A DNA stretch of 64,000 nucleotides from Phycisphaera sp. GTDB taxonomy: Bacteria > Planctomycetota > Phycisphaerae > Phycisphaerales > UBA1924. Shown one piece after another: positions 24,114 to 32,682 of the stretch (the first letter of the stretch is position 1; every line of letters begins with the position of its first letter). The notes beneath the pieces were generated by a model. The model saw nothing but the letters and a program-made list of their open reading frames with translations. It was not told the DNA's origin and made no database searches. Location: assembly GCA_003712165.1 (NCBI GenBank), contig RHLH01000001.1, forward strand, positions 2,391,575 to 2,455,574. Reading direction: 5' to 3'. Both the position numbers and the translations under genes were made by a program.

Positions 24114-24836
24114 GTGCCCCCCAGCAAGAAGCGAACATCCCGTACGCTCGCACCTGATCCAGCCGAGCTTGTGCCGCCTGGAGATGACGCCGCGGTCTCC
24201 GCGCTCCGCCCCTTGGGGAGCAACGGATCATCGGTCGCCATCGTCGTGGGACGCAAGAAGGTCGCGACCGTGGACACCGGCTGGGCGATGGACGAGGGCA
24301 TTCGAACCGATACCCCATGGACCGCAGAGCTCGCCGCTCGAGTGCACGCCGCGGCGAGGCAGCACGCGGCGCTCGCGCACGCGATCCGCCTGACGGGAGC
24401 GCGCCAAAGGTCATCCTTCGACCTCACCCGCCGCCTCAAGATGGCAGGGCACCAGGAACCCGACGCACGAGCCGCGGTGGAGAAACTCGCCGATCTCGGC
24501 ATCCTCTGCGACGATTCGCTCGCCACGAGGCTCGCTGAGGAACTCGCCCGGGCGGGTCGGCATGGCAGGCGCGGGATCGAGAACAAGCTCCGCGTGAAGG
24601 GCTTCAAGCCTGATCTCGCGTCGAAAGCCGCCCGGCTCGCTCAGGAGGAGGAAGGCGATCCCGACGCCGCACAGACCCTCGCGCACAAGCGGGCCCGGCA
24701 GCTCGCCTGCTACGAGCCAGATGTCGCCCGGAGACGTCTCTACGGCTTCCTGATCCGCCGGGGGTTTGACCACGACGAGGCCCGAAACGCCACCGAGGCC
24801 GCCTTGTCCTCGCTCGCCTCAGAGGATCTACACTAA
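24114..24836 (+). CDS. recX: Regulatory protein RecX
   Basis: A 240-residue RecX-family protein. RecX binds RecA filaments and tempers recombination. The C-terminal 150 residues show the three-helix repeats: SSFDLTRRLKMAGHQEPDAR with LADLGILCDDSLATRLAEELAR, RRGIENKLRVKGFKPDLASK, and RRRLYGFLIRRGFDHDEARNA. The first 90 residues form the less conserved N-terminal region common in planctomycetes and spirochaetes. GTG 24114 is the start. recA is not in the window. A lipoprotein gene begins 4 bp after its stop, so the three genes recX, lipoprotein and rhodanese look like one operon. Confidence 0.88.
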   Translation: MPPSKKRTSRTLAPDPAELVPPGDDAAVSALRPLGSNGSSVAIVVGRKKVATVDTGWAMDEGIRTDTPWTAELAARVHAAARQHAALAHAIRLTGARQRSSFDLTRRLKMAGHQEPDARAAVEKLADLGILCDDSLATRLAEELARAGRHGRRGIENKLRVKGFKPDLASKAARLAQEEEGDPDAAQTLAHKRARQLACYEPDVARRRLYGFLIRRGFDHDEARNATEAALSSLASEDLH

Positions 24837-24840
24837 GTGC

Positions 24841-25440
24841 ATGAAACACGTACTCCCGCTGATCGCGATCGCCCTCACCGCCACCGGCTGCGCCGTCGAG
24901 GACAACTACAGGCTCAACGTGAACGACAGCGTCACTCTCCAATCGCTCCCGCCCGCGGTTGCCGACGAACGCTCGGGCCTGATCGGATCCGCTGATCACA
25001 ACGACATCCCGGGCGACGGCCCAAGCATCACCGGGCTCGATCGCTCAAACTTCGAGGCATCCAAGTTCAGCGTGCCAGTCGATCGCACGTACCACCACCC
25101 CCACTACACGCACCCGATCGCTGTCCTCGAGGATCACGCACGCCAACGGGGCGAGTTCCCGAAGTACACGACAGTCTTCGAGCAAGACGACCCGTCCATG
25201 CTCGAACAGTCGTACGAGTACGCGGCGGTCTCAGTGTGGTCGGTGGTCGAACTCGCGTGGATGGCTCCCTCACTCGTTATTAGCCCGCCCTGGGCAACAA
25301 CCCACTCGCCTTCTGAGGAGTGGGAACGCGCGAGCCAAACAACCACGATGCTCGTTCCGGGTGTGGTCACCCTGACGCAGGCCGAGATTGAAGATCTCGA
25401 AGCCGCCAAGGCGATCGAGGAAGGTGAGACGGTCGAATGA
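24841..25440 (+). CDS. Putative lipoprotein of unknown function
   Basis: A 199-residue protein. The signal KHVLPLIAIALTATGC ends in the lipobox TATGC (Cys17). The rest is soluble and shows no motif I know. It has RTYHHPHYTHPI, a hydrophobic patch VVELAWMAPSLVISPPW, and an acidic helical end (TQAEIEDLEAAKAIEEG). The frame opens at 24766, inside recX, but ATG 24841 starts the signal peptide. Its stop overlaps the ATG of the rhodanese gene (ATGA), indicating co-translation. Confidence 0.7.
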   Translation: MKHVLPLIAIALTATGCAVEDNYRLNVNDSVTLQSLPPAVADERSGLIGSADHNDIPGDGPSITGLDRSNFEASKFSVPVDRTYHHPHYTHPIAVLEDHARQRGEFPKYTTVFEQDDPSMLEQSYEYAAVSVWSVVELAWMAPSLVISPPWATTHSPSEEWERASQTTTMLVPGVVTLTQAEIEDLEAAKAIEEGETVE

Positions 25441-25832
25441 GCGACGCACCCATCGATCAGAACACCGGCCTGCCCGAGGACTACGGCTTCCGCGAGGAGG
25501 ATGAGATCACGCCCCGCGAAACCAAGCGCAGACTCGACGCCAGCGACGGCCTCGTCGTGATCGATTGCCGAGAAGACGACGAACTCCAGACCTCCAAGCT
25601 CGACCAGGCCGTGCACATCCCGCTCGGCAGGCTCGTGAACGAGGTCGACGACGTCGCCGACGACCTCCCCAGCGGCAAGGACACCCCCACCGTGATCCTG
25701 TGCAGGACAGGCCGCCGATCACTTATGGCAGCCCTCGCCCTGCGCCGCATGGGCTTTACCGACATCAAGTCCGTCGCCGGAGGCATCGACCTCTGGGCAC
25801 GCGATATCGATACGACGCTGAAGCGATACTGA
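25437..25832 (+). CDS. Rhodanese-like domain protein
   Basis: A 131-residue single-domain rhodanese. It begins with an acidic 30-residue extension, then ITPRETKRRLDASDGLVVIDCRE, IPLGRLVNEVDD, the active-site loop VILCRTGRRSLMAAL with its catalytic Cys, and MGFTDIKSVAGGIDLWA. The loop C-R-T-G-R-R-S is a normal sulfurtransferase loop. Single-domain proteins of this type carry sulfur as a persulfide or act as carriers in thiol metabolism. It is cytosolic (no signal). It is the third gene of the recX group, with an ATGA overlap with the lipoprotein gene. Confidence 0.92.
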   Translation: MSDAPIDQNTGLPEDYGFREEDEITPRETKRRLDASDGLVVIDCREDDELQTSKLDQAVHIPLGRLVNEVDDVADDLPSGKDTPTVILCRTGRRSLMAALALRRMGFTDIKSVAGGIDLWARDIDTTLKRY

Positions 25833-25838
25833 GATTAA

Positions 25839-27107
25839 TCAGAACAAGCAGAGCTGCGGATTCCCAGACTGGCTTGCGTTGTATGCGTTCAGCCACGCTG
25901 TGAAGTCTGTCGGGTCGCAAACACTGTCCTGATTCGAATCACATGTGGGCATATTCGAGTTGAAAGCAGCTACCCACGCAGTGAAGTCTGCTGGTGTGCA
26001 ATATCCATCCTGATTGGTGTCGCAGCAATCTGTACCTGGAAAAATCTCTCCTCCGCCACAAATCGAAATCGCAAGACCGATCGAGTCCAATCCAGCCACA
26101 ACGCCATCTAGATTTCTGATATCAACCGCAGGATCGTATAGATCATCTACACCGCCAGAGGATGAACCATCTGACCAACCCGCTCCCCCGTTGCATTCGC
26201 TGTAACCCTCGGCCCAGAGCGTACCACTGCTGCTACCGTTTCCAAGTTCAAATGACATGAGACAACCGCTCGGATCGTTCTCGGCGGTTGCACCAAATGC
26301 TAACCTCGCATTCGTAGATGGATAGAAACCATTTGCGAGCGGTCCGTTACCATCACCACCATCGCCTCTTGTCAGCGTGACTTTTATCCCCCCATCAGGA
26401 ATACCATCGGGAGCAGGGTTGCTTGCACCGTCATAGATATCGCTTCCCTCAGGCAGCGGGATGCCGAGTGTTTCCAGACCTGTCGCAGAGTACACACGAA
26501 ACCCAGATGAACTCATCGCATCATTGAGAGTGTCCCCGTCGGTGTCCGTGTCAGCATACGTTAGGATAATGCCGCCAATGAACCCATCGACAATTGTGTC
26601 GCCGTCGGTATCGCCGATGTGCATAGGCGTTACAAGCCCAGGTGTCTCTGTAGGGAAGCCGTCAGTTCCGTCGAGTTGCGCGACGTTATCCACTCCTTCC
26701 CACATCTCGAGTACAAGATGGAACTCTTCAGCTGTCGTACCGGCCCCGGCATCGCACAGTGGCCGAGCCGCCGCTAGCGAGAATCCGCTGAGCCCTGACC
26801 CTACCTGACTCGGTATAGATACAAAGTCCTCAACCGCACTCTGAAGCACACCCGATTGCGGAAACACATCGTTGCCGCCGCAGGAGGCGATCCAACTAAA
26901 CTGATCGAATGCATACTCAATGCAACCGCCTCGACTCATGGCATCCCCAAAGTAGATCGTCCGCCCAAGCACGAAGCTGCCATCAGTCCGCATCGCCTCG
27001 ATCTTGGTCGCGCTCTGGGCGTGCACGGCCTCCACTTGCTCGAGAGGCTCGGCCGACGAAACACAGGCTGCTCCCGCACACACAACAAGCGACAGTGCAC
27101 ACCTCAT
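25839..27107 (-). CDS. Secreted protein with C-terminal double dockerin-like motif (copy 1)
   Basis: A 422-residue exported protein. A signal peptide (CALSLVVCAGAACVSSA) is followed by a beta-rich region with repeated acidic turns (DTDGDTIVD, DTDTDGDTLND) that resemble calcium-binding loops. The last 65 residues hold two dockerin-like EF-hand repeats, DTNQDGYCTPADFTAWVAAF and DSNQDSVCDPTDFTAWLNAY, then NPQLCLF. This tail is the GC-type dockerin anchor of Phycisphaerae, thought to attach or sort surface proteins. The body matches copy 2 downstream, including LETLGIPLPEGSDIYDGASN. The DNA is less GC-rich than copy 2. Confidence 0.8.
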   Translation of the reverse strand: MRCALSLVVCAGAACVSSAEPLEQVEAVHAQSATKIEAMRTDGSFVLGRTIYFGDAMSRGGCIEYAFDQFSWIASCGGNDVFPQSGVLQSAVEDFVSIPSQVGSGLSGFSLAAARPLCDAGAGTTAEEFHLVLEMWEGVDNVAQLDGTDGFPTETPGLVTPMHIGDTDGDTIVDGFIGGIILTYADTDTDGDTLNDAMSSSGFRVYSATGLETLGIPLPEGSDIYDGASNPAPDGIPDGGIKVTLTRGDGGDGNGPLANGFYPSTNARLAFGATAENDPSGCLMSFELGNGSSSGTLWAEGYSECNGGAGWSDGSSSGGVDDLYDPAVDIRNLDGVVAGLDSIGLAISICGGGEIFPGTDCCDTNQDGYCTPADFTAWVAAFNSNMPTCDSNQDSVCDPTDFTAWLNAYNASQSGNPQLCLF

Positions 27108-27228
27108 AGCAACGCCTTTCTTCAGATATCCAGCAGCACACGACCGACGAGTGTCAGCCGATAACCTATCCGTGAATCCGCGGGAGCGGGTTGCATGGCT
27201 TTTCTCACTTTACTCAAATCAGCCCTCA

Positions 27229-27262
27229 AAAAGAACCGGCCCCACCAGAAGGCGGGGCCGGT
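27229..27262 (-). terminator. Intrinsic terminator of dockerin copy 2
   Basis: On the minus strand a 12-bp stem, ACCGGCCCCGCC / GGTGGGGCCGGT (one G-U pair), with loop TTCT is followed by TCTTTTTG. It lies 43 bp after the stop of copy 2. It is the clearest intrinsic terminator in the window and separates copy 2 from copy 1. Confidence 0.85.
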
Positions 27263-27305
27263 CGAGGTTTGTATTGTCGCGGGTCAGACCCGCGTCAAGT
27301 CAGAA

Positions 27306-28706
27306 TCAGAAGGTGCACTGCAGCGGGTTGCCGCCGGTGCTTGCGTTGAACGCGTTGATCCAGGCCGAGAAGTCGGTCGGGGTGCAAGCACTGTCCTGGT
27401 TGACGTCACAGGTCGGGAGGCTGTTGTTGAACGCGTTGATCCAGGCCGAGAAGTCGGTCGGGGTGCAAGCGTTGTCCTGGTTGACGTCGCAGCAGTCCTG
27501 AGTCGGAGCGCCACCGGTCACTTCGAGCTTGATCATGAGACCGAGGCGCTCGAAGTCGGGAACGATGCCGAACCAGTCAGCGATGTCGAAGTCACGGTCG
27601 TGAGCCTCGTTGATCAGCTCGTCCGTGGGAGCACCCTCGGACCAGGCGCCGCCAGCGTTGTTGGGATCGTTGCAGAGGTCCTCGCCCTCGCCCCAGATGG
27701 TGCCGTCCGAAGTACCAGCACCGAAACCGGGAACGTTGGTGTCATCGTAGGTGCAGAGCGTGCCGGCAGCTTCCATGTCGGTGGTACCCCAGAACATGGA
27801 CGAAGCGCGGGTGGACGGGAAGAAACCGCTCAGGAGCGGGCCGCCGCCGGCGCCGTTGTCGTCACCACGGGTCCACTGGAGACGCATGCCGCCGTCCGGG
27901 GTGCCGTCGGGGGTAGCGTTGCCGGAGCCGTCGAAGACGTCGTTGCCTGCGGGCAGCGAAACGCCGAGGGTCTCGAGGCCGGTTGCGAAGAAGATGCCGT
28001 AGCCGAGAGCACCAGCAGAGAGCTGCTCGTCGTTGATGGTGTCACCATCGGTGTCGGTGTCGGCGTAGGTGAGAATGACGCCGCCGACGAACTGATCGAT
28101 GAGGGTGTCACCGTCGGTGTCGGAGGTGTTGAAGGGGAAGGCGAGGGTATCGCCGTCGGTATCGAAACCGTCGGAGCCATCGAGATCGGGGAAGTTATCG
28201 ATCTCTTCCCAAGCCTCCCAGATCATCTGCATGGGCTCGGAAACGGTGCCTGCACCGTTGTCGCAGAGCGGGCGAACACCGGCGAAGGAGAGGGCCGAAA
28301 GGGTGCCGCTCTCGGTGCCGGACGCGGGGATGAAGTCCTCGGAGTAGCTCTGCCAGGAGAACTCGGTGCCGAAGAAGTAACGCGAGCTGGCGCCACCCAG
28401 GGTGTGGGGAGCAACGTCACCACAGACCGGATCGAGGATCAGCGTGTCGCCGTCGGTGTCGGCGAACAGAGCTGAGTCGTAAGCAACGGTCGTGCCGCCG
28501 CGGGCAACGTTGTTGTTCTGGCCGAGCTCGATGGTGCGGCCGTAGACGTACTGGCCGTCAACGGTCAGACCGGTGATTGCGGTTGCGCGAACCGCCTGGT
28601 GGACCTGGCCCGAGAACCCGAGGCTCTGAAGTTCAGGACGATCCTGAGCGTCAGCAGCGCCACAAGCAGCAAGGCCAGCGATGGACATAAAAACCTTGGT
28701 CTTCAT
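27306..28706 (-). CDS. Secreted protein with C-terminal double dockerin-like motif (copy 2)
   Basis: A 466-residue exported paralogue of copy 1. The signal peptide is KTKVFMSIAGLAACGAADA. The body has TVDGQYVYGRTIELGQNNNV, acidic turns (DTDGDTLAF, DTDGDTLIDQ, DTDTDGDTINDE) and LETLGVSLPAGNDVFDGSGN. The tail holds two nearly identical dockerin-like repeats, DVNQDNACTPTDFSAWINAF and DVNQDSACTPTDFSAWINAF, then NPLQCTF. Codon use is strongly biased, and the gene has its own promoter-like site and a strong terminator, which suggests high expression. ATG 28706 is chosen over the longer frame because GAGGAG lies 9 nt upstream and the signal peptide starts there. Confidence 0.85.
   Translation of the reverse strand: MKTKVFMSIAGLAACGAADAQDRPELQSLGFSGQVHQAVRATAITGLTVDGQYVYGRTIELGQNNNVARGGTTVAYDSALFADTDGDTLILDPVCGDVAPHTLGGASSRYFFGTEFSWQSYSEDFIPASGTESGTLSALSFAGVRPLCDNGAGTVSEPMQMIWEAWEEIDNFPDLDGSDGFDTDGDTLAFPFNTSDTDGDTLIDQFVGGVILTYADTDTDGDTINDEQLSAGALGYGIFFATGLETLGVSLPAGNDVFDGSGNATPDGTPDGGMRLQWTRGDDNGAGGGPLLSGFFPSTRASSMFWGTTDMEAAGTLCTYDDTNVPGFGAGTSDGTIWGEGEDLCNDPNNAGGAWSEGAPTDELINEAHDRDFDIADWFGIVPDFERLGLMIKLEVTGGAPTQDCCDVNQDNACTPTDFSAWINAFNNSLPTCDVNQDSACTPTDFSAWINAFNASTGGNPLQCTF
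27345..27470. repeat. Perfect 45-bp direct repeat inside the dockerin tail
   Basis: The 45-bp unit at 27345-27389 recurs without change at 27426-27470, a period of 81 bp (27 codons). It encodes the ACTPTDFSAWINAFN part of each dockerin-like repeat. Synonymous sites are also identical, which indicates recent duplication or gene conversion. The equivalent repeats in copy 1 have diverged. Confidence 0.9.
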
Positions 28707-28725
28707 ATGAGAGACTCCTCTGAGA

Positions 28726-28753
28726 ATGACAGATACCACAACCAGAATGTCAA
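28726..28753 (-). promoter_or_regulatory. Candidate promoter of dockerin copy 2
   Basis: On the minus strand a perfect -35 TTGACA (28748-28753) is followed after 16 bp by TGTCAT (28726-28731, four of six of the -10). Transcription would start about 17 nt before the ATG, just ahead of the GAGGAG ribosome site. The weak -10 keeps confidence low. Confidence 0.35.
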
Positions 28754-29063
28754 GCACACCGAGGAGAACCCGCGGTGAACATGATCAACATATAACTAAA
28801 GGAAACAACCCAAGATGGGTTCCTTCCACCCGTCCGTCAACACACTGGCCCCTCCGGGGAACAACGAGTTGAGCGGACACGACTCTCTCCAGGTCCAGAA
28901 CCGGACCACTATCCTAAAGAGCAAATCGGGCGCATCTCCTCCAAGAGTCCCGTTGCCTTCTGCGAATATACTCACCTGGCCCGCAATTGCAAGCACAAAT
29001 TGGGTACTCGGGCCACACTCGCCAGAAACCTAGCCAAACCAACACTTTACCTAGTTTGACAAA
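28754..29063. other. Gene-free interval between carA and dockerin copy 2
   Basis: About 310 bp with no credible ORF and no RNA gene I recognise. A small hairpin AACCCA-AGA-TGGGTT lies near 28807-28821. The interval is AT-richer near 29030-29060, just past the carA stop. It probably holds the carA 3' end and upstream control sequences of the dockerin gene. Confidence 0.3.
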
Positions 29064-30266
29064 TCAGCTCACGCTGGGCGTCTGCGAGTGCACCGACGCC
29101 ACAAACTCGTCGTACACGTAACCCGCATCATGCGGCCCAGGAGACGCCTCAGGGTGGTACTGGACTGCCCAGACAGGCCTGTCCGTTCGGCGAAACCCTG
29201 CCAGAGTGCCGTCGTTCAAGTGCGTGTGCGTCGCTTCGCAGCACGACGAATCGAGTGAAGATGGGTCAATTGCGAATCCGTGGTTCTGGCTCGTTATTTC
29301 CACGCGGCCGGTCCGATCATTCCGCACGGGCTGGTTCGTCCCCCGATGACCGAAGGGCAGCTTGAACGAAGCCGCACCGGACGCCAGCGCCAGAAGCTGA
29401 TGACCAAGACAAATCCCGAGCACCGGAATCTTCGGGGCATCGTCCGAGAGCAGCTTCCTGAGCGAAGCGATCACACTCGCGACCGCCTGCGGGTCACCCG
29501 GGCCGTTGGACACGAACACACCATGCACCTGGCCGGCCTCGAACTTGCGGATCACTTCGTCAGCATCGAAATCGAACGGAATCTTGCGCACCGCACACCC
29601 ACGCGCGATGAGATGCCGGAGCGTGTTGTGCTTGGCGCCACAGTCCACCGCGAGCACGACCGGTGCGTTCTCGGACTCGGCTCCCTTCGGGAACCACTCG
29701 CCGAGCCCTTCTGCCCAGTCCTCTTCCACAGCACAACTGACCTGCTCCGCGTAGTTCGCGCCCTGCATCGAGGGCGCCGAACAAGCGAGCTCGACAAGCT
29801 CCTCGTCGCTAACCGATTCGTCATCAGAGATCACGCCGGCCATCACCCCGTCGGCGCGCAGCCTCCGTGTCAGCGCACGCGTATCAATCCGGTCCATCGC
29901 CAGCACGCCGCTCTCTCGCAGGTAGCTGTCCAAATCGTCACTGGCGCGGAAATTCGAGTGCTTCCTCGCCAGCTCCCGACAGACGAGCCCGGCGATCGTG
30001 ACCCCGCCCGACTCCACATCCTCGTTGTTAACCCCGACGTTTCCAATCAGGGGCGCTGTCAGAACCAGGATCTGACCGGTGTAGGATGGGTCTGTCATCG
30101 ACTCCTGATAGCCGGTCATCGCCGTGTTGAACACGACCTCCGCGGCCTGCCTAATGCCCTGCCCTGTCGCGCCAAAGGCCCGGCCTCGGACAACGGTCCC
30201 GTCAGCAAGCGCCAGCCTGCATGTCATGGAAGATGCCCCAGAGTCCGACGGTCGAGTGCTGCTCAT
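29064..30266 (-). CDS. carA: Carbamoyl-phosphate synthase small (glutaminase) subunit
   Basis: A 400-residue subunit that hydrolyses glutamine and channels ammonia to CarB for carbamoyl phosphate (arginine and pyrimidines). The N-terminal CarA domain has LALADGTVVRGRAFGA, EVVFNTAMTGYQESMTDPSY and GQILVLTAPLIGNVGVN. The class I amidotransferase domain has FVSNGPGDP, the nucleophile loop ILGICLGHQLLALA, FGHRGTNQPV, and the His-Glu pair in VQYHPEASPGPHD. The frame opens at 30344. ATG 30266 is preferred, and ATG 30227 (TCRLALADG) is also possible. carB is not in the window. It is divergent from priA, 50 bp apart. Confidence 0.96.
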   Translation of the reverse strand: MSSTRPSDSGASSMTCRLALADGTVVRGRAFGATGQGIRQAAEVVFNTAMTGYQESMTDPSYTGQILVLTAPLIGNVGVNNEDVESGGVTIAGLVCRELARKHSNFRASDDLDSYLRESGVLAMDRIDTRALTRRLRADGVMAGVISDDESVSDEELVELACSAPSMQGANYAEQVSCAVEEDWAEGLGEWFPKGAESENAPVVLAVDCGAKHNTLRHLIARGCAVRKIPFDFDADEVIRKFEAGQVHGVFVSNGPGDPQAVASVIASLRKLLSDDAPKIPVLGICLGHQLLALASGAASFKLPFGHRGTNQPVRNDRTGRVEITSQNHGFAIDPSSLDSSCCEATHTHLNDGTLAGFRRTDRPVWAVQYHPEASPGPHDAGYVYDEFVASVHSQTPSVS

Positions 30267-30316
30267 GGCGTACAGTCTAGCGCTCCTGATCGCGACCAAA
30301 TCCCCCAGACCACCGC

Positions 30317-32674
30317 ATGGACACACTCTTTCACACAGAACCACCCAAGCCAGAAGCGGAACACTTCGTCCGCGTCGCGGTCGAACGGCGCGTCGAGCTC
30401 AAGGACCCTGCAAGCGACGGGCTGACGTACGCCACCGAGCACCCGCTCGAGGTCGGCCAGCGGGTCGAGGTGCCCCTCGGGCGGGGAAACTCCGCAGCGA
30501 CAGGCGTTGTCGTCGCCGCCGGCAGCGAGGACCTGCTCGCGGGTTTCGACCCCAAACGGGTCAAATATATAAAGGCTGTTCTGGGCAGCCCGCTCACGCC
30601 CGAACTCGTCGAACTCGGCACCTGGATCGCCCGCTACTACGTCTCCCCGCTGGGCATGACGCTCTCGAGCATGATCCCAGCCGCGGTCAAAACCGACACG
30701 GGCCGGAAGCGGGAGATCCGCCTCGAACTCGCCGGCGACCCCAAAGCTGAGTTGCCGTCAGACACCAAGCTCACACCAACCGCCACCAAGGCGTGGCAAG
30801 CGATCACCAAACTCCCCCCCGTCGGCTGGCCCATGACCGCTCGAACGCTGGCAGACCAGATCGAGTCCAGAACAGTCGCCCCGATCAACCGACTCATCAA
30901 GGCGGGTCTGCTCCGCGAGGTCGAGCACTCACACGTCCGCGCACGGACCGGCGAGTCTGACGCCGTCTTCGATGCCGCCCGCGAGCTGACTCCTACACCC
31001 GAACAGCAGAACGCAATCAACGGCATCGCGACTTCGTTCGGCACATTCACGACCCACCTGCTGCACGGCATCACCGGGTCGGGCAAGACCGAGGTCTACC
31101 TCAACCTCATCGAACACGCTCTCACTCAGAACCAAACCGCGCTCATGCTCGTGCCCGAGATCGCGCTGACGCCGCAGACCGCGGGCCGCGTCCAATCTCG
31201 GTTCGGCGCCGATCGCGTTGCCGTGCTCCACTCGGGGCTCACCGCCGCGCAGCGCAACAGCGCGTGGGCGAGCATCCTCGACAGCTCGGCGCAGGTCGTC
31301 GTCGGCGCACGATCTGCTGTCTTCGCTCCGATCGATCGCCTCGGCCTGATCATCGTCGACGAGGAGCACGACGGCTCGTACAAGCAGGACCAGGTCCCAC
31401 GTTACAACGCCCGCGATGTCGCCATCAAACGCGCCCACATGAACAGCTGCCCGGTCGTCCTGGGCTCCGCGACGCCCTCACTCGAATCGTGGGCGAACGC
31501 AACTGCCGGCATGTCGAAGCTCTGGTCATTGCCCAGCCGCGTCGGCGGAGCGGCACTTCCCAAGGTGCGCATCGTCGATATGTTCGAAGAGCGACAGAAT
31601 TACGCCGACCTGCACGGCGGCGCTTTGCCCCACGAACTGCTGGCCGGCCCAACCCTTGAGCGGGCCCTGCAGCGCACGCTGACAAACGGAGGCCAGGCTG
31701 TCCTCCTCCTCAATAAACGAGGCCTCGCCGGATTCATCGGCTGCGCGTCCGTCTCCTGCAAGTGGGCACTCGAGTGCAACCACTGCTCGGCAAAGATGGT
31801 CGTGCACCGCTTCGGATCCGTTCCACAGGGCGGCTACGTCCGGTGCCACCACTGCAACTACGAGCAGCAGCTCCCGAAGAGCTGCCCGGACTGCGATTCC
31901 AAACTCCGCCAGTTCGGCGCCGGCACCCAGCGCGCAGAAGAAGTCATCGAGCGGCTGACGCAGTCCATGCCCGAGCCGTGCCGACTCGTCGCGGGTGACA
32001 CACTCGTGCGCGTTGATGCCGACACCATGCGCACGGGGCGCGACCTCTTCGAGACCCTGGCCCGGTTCTCACGAGGCGAAATCCGAGTGCTGCTGGGCAC
32101 ACAGATGATCTCCAAGGGGCTCGACGTCCCGAACGTGCGACTGGTCGGTGTGCTCTCGGCGGACACCGCGCTCAATCTGCCGGACTTCCGCGCGGGCGAA
32201 CGTACCTTCCAGCTCGTCTCACAGGTCGCCGGTCGCGCGGGCCGGGGCGAATACCCGGGCGAGGTGATCGTCCAGACGTTCGAGCCCGAGGCCCCAGCGA
32301 TCGAACTCGCCGCTCATCACGCGTATACCGACTTTGCAAACCAAGAACTCGCACTGCGCCAGAACGTGGGCCTGCCGCCAGTCAGACGGATGGCGCGGAT
32401 CGTCAGCAGGGACAGAGACCTCGCCAAGGCACAAGCTGCGGCGGCACAGATCGCGGGTGATGCCGAATCGATTAAGGACGAGTTCGGCCTCAGGCTCATG
32501 GGACCAATGCCCTGCCCCATCGAGCGCATCAGCGACCATTTCCGCATCGCGGTCGAGATCTCCGCTCCAAACTCCATCAATCTGCAGCGGGCGATGCACG
32601 TCCTTCGAGCCCGAGGCGTGCTTCTGGGCGACGCGAAGACAGCCATCGACGTCGACCCTCTCGCGCTGCTCTAG
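30317..32674 (+). CDS. priA: Primosomal replication restart helicase
   Basis: A 785-residue PriA, the 3'-5' helicase that reloads the replisome at stalled forks. The N-terminal DNA-binding domain has VEVPLGRGNSAATGVVV. The helicase core has Walker A GITGSGKTEVY, DEEHDGSYKQ (DEEH box), LGSATPSLES, LGTQMISKGLDVPNVRLV and QVAGRAGRG. The zinc-binding insert (CNHCSAKMVVH, CHHCNYEQQ, CPDCDSKLRQFG) is present. The first cysteine pair is spaced C-x4-C (CASVSC) rather than the usual C-x2-C. It is followed 8 bp later by murD on the same strand. Confidence 0.96.
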   Translation: MDTLFHTEPPKPEAEHFVRVAVERRVELKDPASDGLTYATEHPLEVGQRVEVPLGRGNSAATGVVVAAGSEDLLAGFDPKRVKYIKAVLGSPLTPELVELGTWIARYYVSPLGMTLSSMIPAAVKTDTGRKREIRLELAGDPKAELPSDTKLTPTATKAWQAITKLPPVGWPMTARTLADQIESRTVAPINRLIKAGLLREVEHSHVRARTGESDAVFDAARELTPTPEQQNAINGIATSFGTFTTHLLHGITGSGKTEVYLNLIEHALTQNQTALMLVPEIALTPQTAGRVQSRFGADRVAVLHSGLTAAQRNSAWASILDSSAQVVVGARSAVFAPIDRLGLIIVDEEHDGSYKQDQVPRYNARDVAIKRAHMNSCPVVLGSATPSLESWANATAGMSKLWSLPSRVGGAALPKVRIVDMFEERQNYADLHGGALPHELLAGPTLERALQRTLTNGGQAVLLLNKRGLAGFIGCASVSCKWALECNHCSAKMVVHRFGSVPQGGYVRCHHCNYEQQLPKSCPDCDSKLRQFGAGTQRAEEVIERLTQSMPEPCRLVAGDTLVRVDADTMRTGRDLFETLARFSRGEIRVLLGTQMISKGLDVPNVRLVGVLSADTALNLPDFRAGERTFQLVSQVAGRAGRGEYPGEVIVQTFEPEAPAIELAAHHAYTDFANQELALRQNVGLPPVRRMARIVSRDRDLAKAQAAAAQIAGDAESIKDEFGLRLMGPMPCPIERISDHFRIAVEISAPNSINLQRAMHVLRARGVLLGDAKTAIDVDPLALL

Positions 32675-32682
32675 CATCCGTC

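Noticed and set aside
27345..27470. CRISPR-like or mobile repeat
   Set aside because: There are only two copies, in frame with the dockerin coding repeats and with no spacers of unique origin, so it is an intragenic protein repeat.
27195..28475. 426-codon plus-strand open frame opposite dockerin copy 2
   Set aside because: Its Val/Gly/Glu-rich repeats are the mirror of the DTDGDT codons on the real strand, and it would read through the terminator.
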